A DNA stretch of 64,000 nt from Macrophomina tecta (lineage: Eukaryota; Ascomycota; Dothideomycetes; Botryosphaeriales; Botryosphaeriaceae): NCBI GenBank assembly GCA_024180945.1, contig JAKSGN010000006.1, positions 3,658,001 to 3,722,000 of the forward strand. The letters are read 5' to 3'. The position numbers and the translations under genes were made by a program. This document shows, piece after piece, positions 24,598 through 38,560 of this stretch (position 1 is its first letter; every line of letters starts with the position of its first letter). Under the pieces are notes generated by a model. That model had not been told where the DNA came from and ran no database searches. It was given only the letters and a program-made list of their open reading frames with translations.

Positions 24598-24787
24598 CTG
24601 TGGAGCAGGCGCTGTTAGCAATACTGTCCAGAAGCGGGAGGGAATTGGCAAATAGCCAGGTGACGTCTGATTGAGACTGGGGCAAACGCTGGGCAGCGGC
24701 GCAGGGCGCAATGGCGTGTGGGTGCAGAGGCAGGCGGGCCAGTCAAACAGACGAGGCTGGTGAAGCTTTGGGGGCCGTTGTACTTAC
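24598..24787 (-). other. Probable 5' UTR intron of the Hsp90 gene
   Basis: On the minus strand a GTAAGTAC donor begins at 24787. A GCTAAC branch site and CCACAG acceptor end at 24598, 32 nt before the start codon. The 190-nt length and strong signals suggest an intron in the untranslated leader. No transcript data were available. Confidence 0.55.
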
Positions 24788-24946
24788 TATGAGGTGGGTA
24801 TAAAGTCTAGAAAAAGAAAACGGCAAAGAGGATGAGGTGATTCGGGCGCGAGAAGATGCAGCGCGTGTGATGAGTGAACTGTGTTGTTGGGAGGGAAGAA
24901 TCTGGTGTGCAGCTTCTGTTCTTAAACGCAACGCGCCAGCATCACC

Positions 24947-24959
24947 GAACCTTCTGGAT
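24947..24959. promoter_or_regulatory. Heat-shock-element-like site
   Basis: The bases read GAA-cc-TTC-tg-GAT, three alternating 5-bp units of the heat shock factor consensus nGAAnnTTCnnGAAn with one mismatch in the last unit. It lies about 160 bp upstream of the predicted 5' UTR intron donor and 380 bp upstream of the Hsp90 ATG. A second imperfect match, TTC-ca-GAA-tc-CTC, is at 25104-25116. This fits Hsf1 control of Hsp90 but is based on sequence pattern only. Confidence 0.5.
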
Positions 24960-27900
24960 AGAGCTCGGGGCCTCTGGTGGTGCGTGCGCTTGAGCACGAA
25001 AGCGGTTAGCAGCCTCGACCGCCCGCCCTGCCGCCTCTCTCCAGGGCAATTGCTGCACCTCCAACCCTCCAGAGCCGCATTCCGGAGCCTCGTCTGCCCT
25101 GCTTCCAGAATCCTCCAGCGCAACGGAGAAGATGCTGAAGGCTGAACCGTCGACCGAGCGGCCGTGCACCTGGCGGAGCGCGAATCTCCACATACCGCGG
25201 CGCAGTCGACGTTGGCGGGGTCCAAGGCAAAGCTCAAGGCTGCAGTGAGGCCGGCCGCAGAGACGTCTCCCACTCTCAGCTGCAGGCCGACACGGCGCGG
25301 CTGAACCGTCTCCTCGCGTGTTTGCTGCGCCATGAATGCCCCAGGCAATCAGCCTGAATGCCCCGCTCCAGGGTCCAACAGCTGGCACTTGTGTTTCGAA
25401 AGCTTCCATGGCTTTCATGTGGGGCAGCTTGAGTCGAGTGCGTACCGACCCTTCTGCCTTTTCCCCATGTTTCCGGCGCATACGCACTTGGCACATGTCC
25501 AGCATCCCGTCACCCCATCTCTGGCCTTCTGCCCCGGTGAGCCCTTCCCGACTCCGTCCTGCAGATCCCAACGACCGTCAGGGTCGGGGTGCATGGGCCC
25601 ATTGTGTCCTGGACCCTGTGTGCATCATAGCTTGCTTTCCGCTTTAGTACAGCACTTGTCAGCGCCCTCGAACCTATGAACATATGAACATATGCCAATC
25701 CCTATTAGATTCTGTCTGTCATACGTCTTCCCTGAACATCCCAATGTCGGTGCTGTGGGAACGGTGTCCCACATTTGTCTTCCTCGCCCGCTCCCAGCCA
25801 CATTAATCCTCAATATGCTCGCCCCTATCAGGCCCTTGCGTGATTGTTGTGCGCGTCGATAATTGCTCTCCTGGACTATTTGGTTGGAGGGAATGCTTGC
25901 ATTATCAGTCCCGAGCGGCTTCAAGCCCAGTTTCCGCCTTAATAGTGCACTCCCTCATCCCGCCCCAGGTCTCCAGACGAATACGCGCACCTCTACAATG
26001 CATCAGTGACGCTTTCTCTAGCTAACATCGTGCTCCCAGCCAAACTTCCCAACAAGTTGTGCTTTCTCCGTGTGATGGTAGGTAACCGTTTTGCATTTCT
26101 TGCACGGCAGAGATACAACTCTCTGAATAGAGTCCGTCCAAGTTGATGGGGTTGATTCGCTTTTCGAAATAGTTTCATATATTCAGTTCATGCTTTCGAG
26201 AGCTTTTGTCCGCTTCTGCTACACGAAAGTGTCGAGCACCCAAACTTTGACATGCGGTCGTCGGTATATACAGGTAGTCGCAGCTGTCACACGGAACAGG
26301 AATGTGTGGCACGTGTGGTTGCTCTTACATACATTCGGATGACTGTGATTTACCCTTCAGTGACGATGATAAGGCGCAATTATTCCTGTGCAAGCTCGCG
26401 GGACAAGTCCCATATTTTTGTCCGACACGACTTCGCACCACATACTGCCTCCATAAGCCCCGCCTTTAAGTGTTGTGACGATATAAATTGTTCCTTGTTG
26501 CCAACCGTGGGTTTACCAAAGCAGTCCTGCCACTGGCCTCGTCCAGCAAACGCGTGCTCTCCACTGCCAATCAGCAGACCAACCAATCAAATCGCTAATC
26601 GCGGTTCACTCCAGCCAAAAGCCAAGATCTGCTCGTGAGTAAGCGCTGCACAGCGAAAAAGCAAAAAACAACCCGGACATGCGCGACACCCCCCAATTAG
26701 CGCGAGCAAACTTACACCACAAACCTCTTAGCGCGAGCATCCCGTATCCCAGAAAGCCAAAAATAAAATAAGATAAGACCGGTGAGCGCAACCAAGAACT
26801 GCCGAAGACTTGCATGTGGAGTCCGGGATCGCTCCGTGATATACTTTGACGAGCCCTTCTCTACGTCTCTCCGCTTAATAATCATCGAAAACCAAGGGCA
26901 TCCCCAACGTGGAGACGATAGGAAAACGAAAAACGCCACGCAGCCTGAGCAGCAACAAAGGCCCAATCTCTTCTTCCCATAGCGCAATCATGCCCACTCA
27001 GTTTCCGCCCAGAGAATCCACATAACGCAGGAAACATCCACCGCCATCGCCATCTCCGCAAGTGAATCCCAAAGCGGAAAGCCGCGGGGAGAACGTCTGC
27101 ACGTCACACACGGAAAGCGTGGCACATCGCGCCCGGGCCCCCCAGGAAAATGGCAAAAAGACGCTTGTCTCGCAAGCTGATCTCTGCGTTAAGGGAGGCT
27201 TTTCTCTTACGGGAAGGATGAGAGGGGAGAGGAGGCGCTGGCTCAATCCTCCACACCACCGCGTTGCCCTGGGCGACGCGAACGATGAAAGAGCGTAACG
27301 CCTTGCACCCGCACGAGCCGCACTTTCCATATCGAATGCCCTGGCAAACTGCGCTAGCCTGGATTTCTTTTCTTCTCTTTTCTTTTCTTTTAACTTTTTT
27401 TTTTTCTTTTTGAGGCAGCGGGAGCGCCATCGAGACAGTCAAATCGGCATCCCTCTAGACTTGCCGGAATGGTCCACGAGTACTCACAATGCGGAATAAC
27501 TTTGGAGTTTGAATATTTAGATGCCCAAGGCCCTGTCATATGTGGCGGTAGATTAATTACATTATAGAGCGCGCAGAAAACAAAAAAGACGACATATGAT
27601 TCTTCCAACTGAATGAAATCTTCATCGTTATCACTCCCGACGTACACGCGTGCTGGCCAATTGCCTCACGGCAATGCCCCCCACATGCAAGACGCCCACG
27701 GCAGCAGCAGGGCCGGGCCGTTACTGGTGCACGCAATCCACTAGAACAGCACAACAGACTCCCACTCATAAGCAAGAATAGAAGTTAGCGTGAAGGGCGA
27801 ATCGCGATCGAATATGAAAAGACCGGTCAGGGAGGGATCGGTCCGAGAGAAGCAGGCAACAGAGTCGCGCTTCATAAACCAAGCAAGTGTGCATGGGAAT

Positions 27901-29097
27901 GACTTGCATCCCAGACCGCACGCGGGCTTTCGTGGGCGACGATTGGATCCTTCCAAGCTCTTGAACAAACCATAGGGCGAAAGCATGCAGGCAGAAGCTT
28001 GCAGCATACATGCATCACGCGGTATCCGAGCAAGCTTACCCGCCGCCCGCTCCACCTCGCCCCCTTTCCTTGAAAGACGACAAATAGGGCCGAGCAGCAT
28101 CGTTGGCAGGCTAGCTTTTCTTTTCTGTTCAGGAACTGCTTTGTATTTTTTCCACGTGAAAAGGAAAACCTTACTTGGCATCGATCATGCCCTTCTTTCC
28201 ACTCCGGTCAGAGCATACACACCCCAAGGTAAGCGAGAAGAACCGTCAACAACGATGAAAACAAGGATGGAGTGAAAAGGAGCTAAAGCAATCAGAAATA
28301 CAGCAGTGTCTGGAAAAGAAAGGAAAAATTGAAAAAGTCGCCAGGAGAACCAACCACGAGGACTGAGACGCCTCGGTGGGTCGAGACCAGTTGAGCAGCA
28401 GCCCAGCATGATGCCCCGCCTTTCCCGTGGCCACCTCACTCTACGCCTCACCTATCTCCTGTGTCGCAAGTATCTCTCCCTCTGTCGCTTGTTCTTGTCC
28501 CCAACCAAACCTAATTGATGATGACCGCATGACGAGTTGACCGATTAGCTGTAAAGAAACACATGAATCGACACGTACAATTCGTCGACGAGCCCAAAAA
28601 TAAGACAAATCCGTATGACTCGCTTTGCAAGCAGATGGAGCCGAAACACCCACGTGGCGCGAAGTAAAAGGAGAAAACTGCATGTATTGAGCCCCCAGCG
28701 TTATGAATCCGTAGCTTCATTGCCCATGCATCCATGCCCGAGTGTCCATCCACTAAAGTATGATGCCCTTCTTGGTCGTCCCTTTTCGTCTTTCCGCCGG
28801 CGAGTCGACGCAAGGGAATGCCGCATGATATCTCGTGGTGAAATTCAGGGCTTCTGAGGATCCGTACGAAAGCGTCCGTTCGATGATGCCGGGGGGCGGT
28901 TAAAAAAACTGGTGTAACAGTCTCCGTTCGATTGCTCCACCTTTCGAGTTTCGACATAGCAAGTAGCTTATAAAGGATACAGGCCATTTTCGGTCGTCGA
29001 CGAGGGCGCGCATGATCATGACGGGTTGGTGATTTCTTTATCTCCGACCGAACCTGCTACACGGAAAATATCGGTAAATCGTTCATAGGCACTCATT
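24960..29097. other. Hsp90 upstream region and 4 kb without a gene
   Basis: The left part should hold the Hsp90 promoter. From about 25.4 to 29.1 kb no frame shows a domain or coherent splicing. Pyrimidine/purine-rich tracts occur near 27369-27415. The right end is the 3' flank of the PP1 gene. The absence of any recognisable gene over nearly 4 kb is notable, but nothing positive can be said. Confidence 0.5.
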
Positions 29098-30268
<1,171 letters not shown>

Positions 30269-32216
30269 GTCGGGCAGTTGCCGCAGGCAGCCGCGAGTTC
30301 AAAGAAGGGAGGTGGGGTGTGGGGTTGGCGGTCAGCGGAGGCAAGGACGCGCCGATTCGGAGGAGATGAAGGTGATGCGAAGCCCTGGTCTTCCTCAAGC
30401 GACAAGATCAGCGTGATGCCTTGTTGTCGTCGTGCGACTGTCGCGAATTGCGTGTGGAGGGCAGGAGAAGGGTGCAGAGCACGGCGGAGGCCGGGGCTCG
30501 CGAAAAAAAACTTACCGATGGCCCTGGAACCCCCGACGCCGGCAGACGACGATGCTTTGAGCTGCGCTTCAGTGCAAACTGGGTCAACTATGCGCGTTCT
30601 GGCTCGAAGCCCCTCAGGAAGTCGCCCTGTGGCGATGCCGGAATCACGCGACTTCGCACACGGACGACAAAGCGTGCGAACGGTGCGCGGCGGTAGAAGC
30701 GTTTGGATGCGGTGCGGGGCAAGTCGCGAGAGGCGGGTGGTGCTGGGCTGTCAGCGTCTACAGGAGACTGTTGTTGGAGGCCGTGGCTCGGTTCGAGCGT
30801 GTCGTATTCACCGCCAAGCTGGATCGCGGCTGCAGCAGGACGTGGCCGTCGCACAAGGGGCGGCGTGGACAAGAGTCGCTTGGTGGATGAGCAGAGCAGG
30901 CGGGGTGGTGCTGGACAAGCAGCGCAGAGCGTGGTGAGGCTGATGGGCGTGGTGGAGGTCGGGCGTTGACAGAGGTGAAGTTTGTCGGTTTCAAAGTGAG
31001 CCTTCTCTCGTTTAGGAACGGGCAGGAATGCACGGTCTCTGGCCGCAAATTGCAGATCGTCCGTACGAGAGGAATGCGTTTCAGCCGGCGAGAGCGCTGC
31101 AGAGAGGAGCGTCTAGGGCTATGGAGACGAGTGACGGAGGAGAGAGCAGGCGTTGTGTCGAGGAGGAGGGCGGCCAAAACCGTCGCATCCACCCACAGCC
31201 CACGTCGCCCCAACGCGGTTTAGGGCCGCCCTCAATCAAACGCTAAGCATCACAGGCCTCGCGGCAAGAGCACAGCAGCAGAGCCCACAATGCTCTGCCA
31301 CACGCGCCCAGTGCGCTTGCGCTCGCACCGCTCTCACGGCGGCGGGCGCTCGCCTTTGGCGCCCAAGGGGGCATTATTGTTTACACCGCGGCACTGCCCC
31401 TCTGCCGCTTCCACGCGTCCCTGATAGCTAACCAGCTGAGCGAGGCCCCAGGCCCCTTGAGACAAAGCAACGCCCGCCGCAGCCCTCGTCCGCGCTGACT
31501 AACCGCTGCCGCTTCCAGGCCCAGCGGCACTGCGCTGTACGCCCGCTGTCTGCATATCAGTCGCCAGACGTACGCCCTGCACTGTGGCCTGAACGCCCTG
31601 CTGCGCACCCGCCAACGGCCGTCGAGCCTCCGCTGTGCCCTGTGCCGCCGCCGCGCCCTGTACGTACCTATGCGCCGGCCCTTGAGATCACCGTGTCACG
31701 TGCTCCCCAGATCGCAGATCAAAGACGGCGCAGATCGACATCGACGCCGCATGTGGCACGCTGAGTCGGATAGCTGCATACATCCATTTGCTTCGCTCCT
31801 CCTCTCCGCGCTTCCCCCACTATATGCTCCCAGAAGGACTGCCGTGCCTCCCTCTATGCTACCATGTTACTAGACCCGTCTCCGACATGTAACAGACAAC
31901 ACCAGCCGTCCCATAATGTACATTCAGTTTATGAGCGAGAGCAAGGAAACAATACCAAGTGCGGAGCCCTCAAGGCGCCCGCGATGCAAATGCTCGGAAC
32001 CAACGACGGTAAACAAAGAACCACTGGATATCTGAGAAAACCCACTTCTGAAACCCCAAGAACGCCGTCCTCGTATGCAACAAATTACGTCGTACTCGTG
32101 AACCCTACTCGATCCGAAGCGGAGAGAAAATCATGCCGGTCATGAAAATCGACCTCGCCGTCAATATGCCAATAAGTTGTACGCAGCCTCGAAGAAATTA
32201 ACTGAAACACGACTTT
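30269..32216. other. PP1 promoter side and intergenic stretch
   Basis: This runs from the PP1 start to the 3' end of the next minus-strand gene. Several overlapping plus- and minus-strand frames of 70-250 codons cover 30190-31250, but they are Arg/Ala/Ser-rich, mutually overlapping and without domains, so none is called. Nothing else stands out. Confidence 0.5.
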
Positions 32217-34693
32217 TTAACCAAGCGTTCTGCCACCAGACACGATGCTCTGGCTCGGCGCGCGTGATGAGGTGACTGTGGGCCGCACCGAAGGGCTCAC
32301 GCGATCTTGAAATGCGGAGTTCCCTTGATACGCCTCATCGCTCAGCGCGCTCAGCCAGCTGTTGCCGAAGTCATTGCGCAGCGCCTCGATCTTCTTCTTG
32401 TAAAGATCGCCGTTCACGCTGGCTTCTCCGGTCACCATAGAACTGAAGTCCAGTTCCGCACCGAGTGATGGGGAAGTGATCGCTGTATCAATATGGGGAA
32501 GGTGCTGATGTTCCGCAATAGGCGCTGCAGGGGCAAGGGTCTTGCGGATTGGTGTAGCCTCTGGGCTGCCTCCGTATGTGCTGTCCGCTGATGGCGCCTT
32601 CGCGGGGGCAGGCGGTGGCGGCATCATGGCAGAGTCGGTTCGCTGATGAGCAGAGTCATTCTGTGAAAGCTCCACAATTCGCCTCTTGGGACCCTTCCGT
32701 TTCCTAATAGAGCCAACGACGCGTTCGGGATTCACCTTCGGAGAACCGTTCGTGCTCGCCTTGGGCTCCTCATTCGACTGGGGCGTAGCTTGAGCTTGAA
32801 CTGGATTAGGCCCAGCTTCTGTGAAAACGTCCTCCACTGGCTTCGGTTTAATAACAGGAGGGTTTGCGTTCTCAGGAACACGATCGACCAATTGTTTGCG
32901 CTCGCTATAGCCGGGCCCAGTTGAATCAATGATAACGTCCTCGCTGTAGCCCGGGTAACTCCGGAAGAGATTGAAGATCAGGACGCGGTAATTGGCATGC
33001 GTCTTGCAAAACGGATTCTTGTAGACATAGATCTCCTGCATCTCGGGGATCCCTGTCAAGCGAGCGATCTCCATCGGATCCGTCAGTCTGTTTTCTCGGA
33101 GATCTAAACGCTCCAGAGAAAGTAGGCGCTCGATCCCAGCAAGCGAAGAAAGGCGATTGGCCCGTAGATTCAATGTAGTGATGGCGGGCAGCGGATTCCT
33201 GACAAGGGAATGTAGCGACTCAATCATGCAATTAGATAAGTTCAGCGCTCTGAGGGAAGTCAAAGTGGCCAGGCTATCAGGGATCTCCGTGAATAGATTT
33301 GATGAGAGATCGAGTGACTGCAGGGTGCTCGCGAGCGGCGCGAGACTACCCGCGGAAATTGCAGTTAATGCGTTGTCTGCAAGGCTCAGATGCCTGAGGA
33401 AACGCCACTTATTCGGTGGGAGAGCGCCTAGCGCGAGAAGGTTCGACGAGCTGCCTCGGGGCGTGGTCGACCGTGCGCTAGATCCTGAGCTACCGGAAGA
33501 GCGACGGAGGTTGGGTGTGCTGTTCCGAGCTTGGGCAAATGATGAACCGTGCCTTGCGCTCTTTGGTCTGGTGGGAGAAATGCTCCGTCGCCTAGAGCGG
33601 TGGCCCTTTGATCCGGAGGAGCCCTGCCGAGCCATCGCAATGCTGTGAGGGCTGCCGATGGAAGATCGCCTATCGAACATTGTTGGCGAAGGAGGGGAAA
33701 TGGCAGATCTAGAAGTGTCTGTGTCTTTGCTGCCCGGGCTGCTAGATCCGGCCTGAAACATAGGGTAGGGTGATGTCTTAGCGGACCTTCTCCGTCGCTT
33801 ATCGGCATCATCGAGGACAATGTTGATCAGCAAGTCAGTCGGCTCCTCCACCCCTCCACGCTTGATGGTAAGGCTTCGGAGTTGTTCAGCAAGGCGATCC
33901 CACCCGTAGAATTGGCGGAAGTCGACGTCGATTATCTCGAGTGCACTCAAGTTCTTGAAGACAAACAGCGGCACGGCAGTGTCGAAGGGAAACTCCTCGT
34001 AGCCAGCGATCAGACGGGCCTTGTGGTCGGGAGCGAGACGGAGACACGGTATCTTGGTGAAGGCAGAGTACAAATACTTGAGATCTTCTTTGATCGCCGC
34101 CTTCTGTTTTTCCGTCTTGGCTGTCGAGTTAGAGGAGAGCCCAAAGTTCGCCCACAGCGAGGACATCCCTGACATAACACTTCGCATACTGTTTACCGAG
34201 TGAGTGGAGTCCCGATCGGACATACCACTCTTCTTCCTCTGGGCTTGGCTCAAGAATGACACGTAGTTGGTTGGGGAAGCGTCGGAGTGGATGTTCTCAA
34301 GACGCACATTCATGGGCCCGACGGGGATTCCCATTTCTTCAAACCTGGACAGAAGGTAGAACAGATGGTGTGGAGTTAGCGTCAACTTTGCGGCCTTGAC
34401 TTGGTGCGAGGAGAAGTTCAGATATGGTAACGACAGAGCAGCAGCGAATGTGGACGTAGACGACGATGAGTTCGTCGTAGGAGACGTCGGACCGGCTGCT
34501 GAACCGCTCCCAGACCCATTTTTTGGAGTTGTCCTCTTCAACTGCAGGGCATTTGCTAACGCTTTTTCATGTGTGCGAACGAAGTAGGCAAGGTTCTGCA
34601 AGAGCGGAGAGGTCAGCTTCCTTCAGAGGCCAAATCGACGAGTGGACGCCCATTACTTACTTTTATGAACGTGTTTCCATCTTCAGTGTCCAT
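32217..34693 (-). CDS. Leucine-rich-repeat protein, STK11IP-like
   Basis: Exons 34661-34693 (M-D-T-E-D-G-N-T-F-I-K) and 32217-34595 are joined by a 65-nt phase-0 intron (GTAAGT..GCAG) and give 803 residues. After a helical N-terminus and a Ser-rich loop come a segment V-F-K-N-L-S-A-L-E-I-I-D-V and W-D-R-L-A-E-Q-L-R-S-L, then a basic Ser-rich linker (about 265-390). A block of about six leucine-rich repeats follows (about 395-545), with N-A-L, L-D-L-S-S-N, L-N-L-S-N, L-N-L-R-A-N and L-D-L-R-E-N signatures, capped by a C-terminal flank with Y-V-Y-K-N-P-F. The tail is disordered, with one R-K-R-K-G-P-K-R-R basic patch that could be a nuclear localisation signal. The order of an N-terminal F-K-x-L-x-x-L-E-x block before the LRRs and the cap resembles animal STK11IP (LKB1-interacting protein); this is inference by eye. 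No enzyme domain is present. Confidence 0.8.
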
Positions 34694-37600
34694 GTCGCTG
34701 GCTCGGTTGGCGCTGCATACATCTATTGCCTCGCCAGGTGAGTCGTCGAGAGCTTATAGACTATGTACGGGGAGAGACGGCTGCACAGGCAGCAAGTGGG
34801 AGAGGTGGTCGAGGGAAGGTAGATGGGGAGCTCTCGAGGCTTCTGAGACACGGCGGCCTGGTGCAAACAAGATGTCAGTCGACAGGATCATTTTGAGAGC
34901 ACACGCACGCAAAGCCAAAAGTAAAGCAAATAAAATTGCAGTGGGGACGAGGCTCGCGCATGCAGCGGCGGATCGCGAGATCAGGAGATCGCTGTGTGGA
35001 GAAAACGTTGGACAGAGAGGGGGAGCAGGTACGTACAGCAAATGTTACTCGAGAAGAGGCCGAGTATGGCAGAGTATCGGTCGGGGGCGCGCAGAGATAT
35101 GGAGAGCGCGGTGCTTGGGCGAGGCAATGAGCCGGTGAGGTTCTGCTTCCCGGGGGAGCCAATGAGTGGTGCAGCGGTGCGGGCTGCAGGCGCCTTAGCA
35201 CTGCACGCAAGCAAGCCTGCAGGTTCAGCGCGGCGAGAAGCGTCGATGGGCGGACAGGACGGAAAACGGCGTGGCTCGACGGAGGGCGAGGGCGAGGGCC
35301 AGCACAGAGGCGCAGGCGCGATGGGGAGCGTTTGATGGACAGTGAGGAGGCTCTCCGGCCTTGAAGGGGAGGTGTTGCGCGTGTGGCCGGGAGGCGTAGG
35401 GATATGTTTTCTCTGGCTTCGCCTAAAGAGGAATTCCTAATCTCTTCTCACGAACGGCGCTGGGGAGGATATCGACCAGGGTACGGTTGGCGCCAGTGCA
35501 CGGGGCGTGAAAGCTTCAAGGACGCATGAAGAGCACGGGAGCAGACCGTCTAAATGGTACGACGCCAGCAGATTGCGCATTCAGGGTCAGGCCGAGCAGA
35601 GGGCCGCAGCAGACGACGAGGTTGGCCCCCGTTGATAGCTGGGAGCGAGTCGCAGATCTGTCCGCCCGCCCATCCCATCCCATCCCATCCCATCCACTCA
35701 CGCGCTAACCACGCGCATGCCGGCACTGCACACCACACGACGCCGCCGCCCTCCCGCCTGCTGCTGTCCTCTGCCCTCTCATCCTTCAAGGGTCCGGGCT
35801 CCCGCGCAGCCTGCAGCCCGCCGGCGCATCGCGATTGCGGCGGAGCACCGCCCGCCCGCACTCACCTGCCGCTGCTGCTGCGATGCCCTTCCCTCGCCTG
35901 GCGGCCGTGCATCAAGCGAGACGCTCCACGCTGCTCCACCCCGGCACTAAGCGGTTGTCTTCTGCTCGACGGCATAGCTTATCGCCGTGCATGTGCGGGG
36001 ACTTCCCTTAGCAACCGGCCTGAGACAATCGACATCTGACCCCTCGTGTCGCACAGCGCGCCCGCCTGGCCAGTAGCAATCACACGCCGGCAGCGATGGC
36101 GACAGCGACAGCGCCCCTTCGATGTCCGTGCCACGGCTGGTGGTGGCCGCCCAGCTTGGACCCTGAGGCGCGCTTACCGTCGTCGGCCAGCAGCGAGCGA
36201 GCAGGGTCACACGCCGGCTAACCACCTCGAAGCAGCGTCGTCCGGATCTCGTCCTCTTCTTGCCGTCGCACACGATCTGGCCGCGCCGCCGTGTGCGGCT
36301 ACCGCGCCATCGCAGTGCGCTGCGGATGGGCTGACTGCTGAAGAAGCAAATCCCCACACACCCATCGTCAAGCCCGCCCGATTTGCTGCCGGGTCATGTT
36401 GGAGGTGAGCTGTGAGTACGCGCAATGACATAGTGATCGCACACGCGGCGCCGAATCCGCCCAAGTCAGCTCGCGCCCGCGGGCCAACCAACAGCGCTCC
36501 TGCGTCGGCTGGCGGCCACCCTGCTCACTAGCATCTCGAGCGCTGCCGGCCAGTGGGTGGCATTCCGACGATCTTCAACTGTTGTGACACCAGGATATGG
36601 CTTGGCTCGCACCCCCCCTGTTCGTTTGTATATCAGATCCAAGCAGCCCCACTTACCGCCCCGGGGCAAGACTCCGACATGCCTTGCCTGCGGCTGGGCG
36701 GTGAAGCGCGACATGGAGCGCGACGGCTAACGTCGTCGCCGCTCGTGGCCTTCGCAGCCCTTCGACCGCCCTCGCTTCCGGGCTCCAGGACAGCGGCGCG
36801 CAGCGAGGGCCGGTCACAGCAGCCCGGAGCCTTTCAGCGTGCTCCAGCACTGCTCAATTGCTCCGCGGGAACGAAGACCCGCCGTTTCCTCGGCCAGTGG
36901 AGAAAAAACGGACGGAGCCTAATTGCTGGCGGGTGCCAACCAAGGACGCCCCCAGCTCGAGCCAGATGACAGCACCGCCGGACTGGCCGGCTCTCTGCTG
37001 ATCGACTGCTCAAGCTCGGTCAGAAGCTCCCGGCCGCCATGACTCGGGCCTGGCTGGGGTCATCGAGCCTTGCGGTTGACTTTCGACGCACGAACGCCAC
37101 CACCAGCTGCGCGCGCCAGCTGCTCGTGGCGCTCAGCATCTAAAAACACAGCGCTGCATCTCATCGCATCGTCGATTTCTCGAATACGATTTTCGACGGC
37201 GCGCTCGTCTATTCGGACGCTGACTCGCGCCAATGCTCTACACCAACCACAGCCTATACAGCTGGCCACGCACTCGGGCCGAAACTGCAGCTCGACGAAC
37301 TGGGCCGCCCATCATGGCGACGAAACGGAGTGGCATTACCCCCGAGCTGACGAGCCAGCCGCCCGCTCCGTGTTAGCAGCTGCGAGATTCGTAAAAGCGT
37401 ACGGGCGGCGGACGATCAGTTGCCCGTGGCGGTGTGTTATTTCCAGCTATCTTGGCCGGTGTAAAGAATGAGGCGCGCGCCTGTGGTTCGCCAGCGGGAG
37501 GCGCGCCCACCACCCACACCAACCCCCAAGGGTAATCGGCTCTACCCGACAGAATCTCCACTCTATTCTTTTTCTGAGGCTGGTCACAAGGCGGCGGGCT

Positions 37601-38560
37601 AGCAGGCCAAGCGTATGACGTCGACTTCCCCTCCATCATCGCGAGACCTTGAAGATGCTGCATCCAACACCACCTCTCCAGCCCTCTCCAGCCCCGCACT
37701 GAGAGACGCGTCGCGCGACTCGCGCTTCAGCCCAGCAACGCCTTGTGAGGCGAAGCGTCTTACCCACTTGGTCGCCGGATATAGGAATCGCAGCTGGCAC
37801 TCTCCACACCGACATCTTTCAAGCGAGGCGAACAAGCTCCCCAAGCATAGTCGGTGAGTCGCCCACGCGCACAGAAGTGGGGTTCACAACACCACCCCCT
37901 TCATCACAGTAACGTCGGGTTGTCCGATTTTCAGGGACCGCGCAGAGAAGCAACGCCCGGCTCCTACCGTGGCAATAGCGGGAACTGTGACTTGCAGCGG
38001 CTGGTTGGGCGTCAAACCTACCTTCACCATTGGACGTCACGATCTTTGACGTCACGCACCCGGGGGAAAAAAAAGCTCTGCATACCGCCAGATGGCTCGG
38101 GTGATCCATTCACGTTGGGCGTCAAGCATTCGCTGACACTGCTCTGCGTCGTCATCCGATGGAGCATTGCAACGTGCCCCAGGCACTATGAGTCAAAGGG
38201 AGAAAACACCAGAGAATGGCGTCGTTCGCGGAAATCGTGGCTCCAAAATTCTGAAACTGGAAATAGGGAAACCAATCAACGTGTGTGGCAAACCCGAACT
38301 AAAACGCGCCTGAGGACGTTCCACACCGCGACCGTTGAGCGCAGCTGCCACCGCATATAGCGCACGGATCAGGAAATGTTCGTCCGGCTGGACCCAGTGC
38401 ACCCTGGAGCGCGGGGCCTATCTGAAGCCCAGACGCAGTTTCACAAAGGTAGGCAAGCTCAGAGATTCATTGGTCAATTTCAACTTGCACACTTTCTGCC
38501 CATTGGTCTGCCACAGGGCCGTTATCTCGATGCCCTCGCCCCAGGGCATGGTCCATAAAA
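34694..38560. other. 3.9-kb stretch without a recognisable gene
   Basis: The left end is promoter and leader of the LRR protein. A CATCC pentamer array lies at about 35670-35695. Very GC-rich, with many overlapping Arg/Ala/Pro frames. A short Ser-rich plus-strand frame at 37615-37857 is followed closely by a GTGAGT donor-like site but could not be extended into a second exon. The right end is the 3' flank of the MFS transporter. Confidence 0.5.

Noticed and set aside
37615..37857. Ser-rich 80-codon frame followed by a donor-like GTGAGT
   Set aside because: It could be a first exon, but no acceptor and continuing exon with protein-like composition were found downstream.
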